Shown piece after piece: positions 6,050 through 7,579 of a stretch of DNA of 7,579 bases. The position numbers were made by a program, and so were the translations under genes. Below the pieces are notes generated by a model. That model was not told where the DNA came from and ran no database searches. It worked only from the letters and a program-made list of their open reading frames with translations. The stretch comes from an uncultured Anaerolineae bacterium (GTDB lineage Bacteria > Chloroflexota > Anaerolineae > Anaerolineales > UBA11858). Position 1 is the first letter of the stretch. The number at the start of each line of letters is the position of its first letter. The stretch is taken from contig CALCSH010000295.1 in NCBI GenBank assembly GCA_937893815.1, forward strand, positions 1-7,579, read 5' to 3'.

Positions 6050-7495
6050 ATGAACACTCCCACCTGGGTAAAAAACGCCGTTTTTTATCAAATCTTTCCC
6101 GACCGCTTTGCCCGCAGTCCGCGTACGCAACACCCGCGCGGGATTCAGTTTAAACCCTGGGGGACCCCCCCCGAAGAGCAAGGCTATCAGGGCGGCGATC
6201 TGTACGGTATTGCCGATAAACTCGATTATTTACAAGAATTGGGTGTGACCGCGCTCTATCTCAACCCCATTTTTTCGTCGGCATCCAATCATCGCTACCA
6301 CGCCTTCGACTATATGCAGGTAGACCCGCTGCTCGGTGGGAATGCCGCCTTGCGCGATCTGCTTGATTGCGCCCATGCTCGCGGTATGTACGTTGTGCTG
6401 GATGGCGTTTTTAACCACGCCAGCCGCGGCTTTTGGCCTTTCCATCATATTTTGGAGAATGGCAGCAACTCGCCGTATATCGACTGGTTTTTCATCGACG
6501 CCTGGCCGTTGCGTCCATATTCCAGTGATAAAGACCATCCAGCCAATTACGAGGCTTGGTGGGGAATGCCCGCTTTGCCCAAACTGAATACCAATAATCC
6601 CGGTATGCGGGACTACCTCTTTGAGGTCACGCGCTATTGGCTTGGCCTTGGCATTGACGGCTGGCGGCTCGATGTGCCGTCCGAGATTGATGATGACGAA
6701 TTCTGGCGCGAATTCCGTCGCGTGGTCAAAGATGCTAATCCGCGCGCCTATATTGTGGGCGAAATCTGGACCGAGGCCCGGCGCTGGTTGCAAGGCGATA
6801 TGTTCGATGCCGTGATGAACTATGTTTTCACCCGCAACGCGTTAAGCTTCTTTGGGGCGCGCACGCTACGACCTTTTGCGCACGATGAGTTGCCCATGCA
6901 CCCGCTGGACGCGCCCGCCTTTGCTGAGCAAATCAACCAGATGCATGCCCTCTATGATTGGGAAATTAACTATGCCCAGTTGAACTTGCTCGATAGCCAC
7001 GATATGCCGCGTGCCTTGTGGCTGATGAACGACGATCAAAGCGCCTTGCGTCTGGCGGTTCTCTTCCAGATGACCATGGCCGGCGCGCCGTGCATTTACT
7101 ACGGCGACGAAATTGGCATGTCTTCGGCGGGCGATCCGCATTGTCGTGCCGCTTTCCCATGGGAACAAGAATCCACGTGGGATCATGGCCTGCTGGACTT
7201 TTATAAACGAGCGATTGCTCTGCGCCATCAAAACCCGGTGCTGCGTACCGGTTCCTTTGAGATTCTCTACGCCCAGGGCGATGTGCTGGCTTTCCGGCGC
7301 ATCCTCGATGAGCGCCGCGCTCTGGTGGTTTTCAACACCGGGCAGGCTCCGGTTCAATTTACGCTGCACCTGCCCGAAGCGCAACAGGCTACCTGCTATC
7401 AAGCCTGGCCGCAGAACGGCGGCTCTCACCATATCGAAAATCAGCATATACGCCTCGATATTCCCGCGCGTGAAGTCATGGTGTTGTTCAATTAG
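6050..7495 (+). CDS. GH13 alpha-glucan hydrolase (neopullulanase/cyclomaltodextrinase-like), without N-terminal module
   Basis: Predicted cytoplasmic glycoside hydrolase of 481 residues acting on maltodextrins, possibly cyclic or branched ones. The barrel begins almost at once (VKNAVFYQIFPDRF, ~8-21). GH13 regions are complete: I D118-GVFNH123; II R206-L-D208 nucleophile; III E238 acid/base in VGEIW; IV LLDSHD with D318, the LDSHD form being common in neopullulanase-like enzymes. APCIYYGDEIGM follows. Residues ~396-481 form the C-terminal beta domain (ALRHQNPVLRTGSFEIL, then RALVVFNTG). CBM34-bearing neopullulanases are about 100 residues longer at the N-terminus; that module is absent here. 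No signal peptide is visible. It lies 43 nt after the first GH13 gene and 16 nt before the lipoprotein gene, consistent with one operon. The barrel resembles that of the first GH13, indicating distant paralogues. Maltogenic amylase or alpha-glucosidase specificity is also possible. Confidence 0.92.
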   Translation: MNTPTWVKNAVFYQIFPDRFARSPRTQHPRGIQFKPWGTPPEEQGYQGGDLYGIADKLDYLQELGVTALYLNPIFSSASNHRYHAFDYMQVDPLLGGNAALRDLLDCAHARGMYVVLDGVFNHASRGFWPFHHILENGSNSPYIDWFFIDAWPLRPYSSDKDHPANYEAWWGMPALPKLNTNNPGMRDYLFEVTRYWLGLGIDGWRLDVPSEIDDDEFWREFRRVVKDANPRAYIVGEIWTEARRWLQGDMFDAVMNYVFTRNALSFFGARTLRPFAHDELPMHPLDAPAFAEQINQMHALYDWEINYAQLNLLDSHDMPRALWLMNDDQSALRLAVLFQMTMAGAPCIYYGDEIGMSSAGDPHCRAAFPWEQESTWDHGLLDFYKRAIALRHQNPVLRTGSFEILYAQGDVLAFRRILDERRALVVFNTGQAPVQFTLHLPEAQQATCYQAWPQNGGSHHIENQHIRLDIPAREVMVLFN

Positions 7496-7501
7496 ATATT
7501 G

Positions 7502-7506
7502 AAGGA
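7502..7506 (+). promoter_or_regulatory. Ribosome binding site of the terminal lipoprotein gene
   Basis: AAGGA lies 5 nt before the ATG at 7512 and supports a genuine start so near the window end. Confidence 0.65.
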
Positions 7507-7511
7507 TGATA

Positions 7512-7579
7512 ATGTTGAAAAGAAAAATCTGGTTCAGTATCTCACTTATCTTCGTTCTGGCAGCGTGCCAGTCTGCAGC
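7512..7579 (+). CDS. Lipoprotein, N-terminal fragment (3' partial)
   Basis: Only 22 codons are visible: a start, a basic n-region (MLKRK), a hydrophobic stretch (IWFSISLIFVLA) and a lipobox L-A-A-C with Cys at residue 19. This is the pattern of a type II (lipoprotein) signal peptide, so the product should be exported and lipid-anchored outside the cytoplasmic membrane. It begins 16 nt after the second GH13 stop on the same strand and is probably co-transcribed. A second sugar-binding protein or a surface glycan-active enzyme would suit the context, but no mature sequence is visible, so no function is assigned. Confidence 0.75.
   Translation, partial: MLKRKIWFSISLIFVLAACQSA

Noticed and set aside
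6230..6793. 187-codon open frame on the - strand
   Set aside because: It lies wholly opposite the catalytic barrel of the second GH13 gene, has no recognisable motifs, and reflects codon bias of the + strand gene.
6866..7447. 193-codon open frame on the - strand
   Set aside because: It is antisense to the second GH13 gene, whose conserved region IV and C-terminal domain explain this DNA. No Shine-Dalgarno or family signature was seen.

Overview
This window reads as a bacterial maltodextrin (alpha-glucan) uptake and breakdown cluster, with every supported gene on the + strand. In order it holds: the 3' part of a maltose/maltodextrin-binding protein with an extra C-terminal X25-type module; malF; malG; two adjacent GH13 alpha-glucan hydrolases; and the first 22 codons of a lipoprotein gene cut by the window end. 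The gene style and the short palindromic intergenic repeats suggest an environmental bacterium, most likely Chloroflexota (Anaerolineae-like). That placement is an impression from sequence style and rests on no database search.

Layout. Positions 3-1484 hold the binding protein, whose signal peptide lies upstream of the window. A perfect 14-bp hairpin (1501-1534) and a TATAAT box (1551-1556) separate it from malF (1604-3175). malG (3168-4070) overlaps malF by 8 nt. A second hairpin (4117-4146) probably ends the transporter transcript. The gene-free stretch 4071-4350 then carries a 70-bp imperfect palindrome (4202-4271) and a 10-bp palindrome (4271-4280). GH13 gene 1 (4351-6006) has an N-terminal beta-rich module and a complete catalytic set, but stops just after the barrel. 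Its last 12 codons lie inside a second palindromic repeat (5968-6033). GH13 gene 2 (6050-7495) has the barrel and C-terminal beta domain but no N-terminal module. The lipoprotein gene starts at 7512.

How the genes fit together (inference). The X25-bearing binding protein captures malto-oligosaccharides outside the membrane and docks on MalF/MalG, which import them using an ATPase not encoded here (MalK or a shared homologue). The two GH13 enzymes lack signal peptides, so they should cleave the imported linear, branched or cyclic maltodextrins in the cytoplasm. The final lipoprotein may be another binding protein or a surface glycan-handling protein, but too little of it is visible to say.

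The points most worth a second look are the binding protein-X25 fusion, and the first GH13 gene, whose C-terminal domain is missing exactly where a dispersed-type palindromic repeat now supplies the last codons and the stop.
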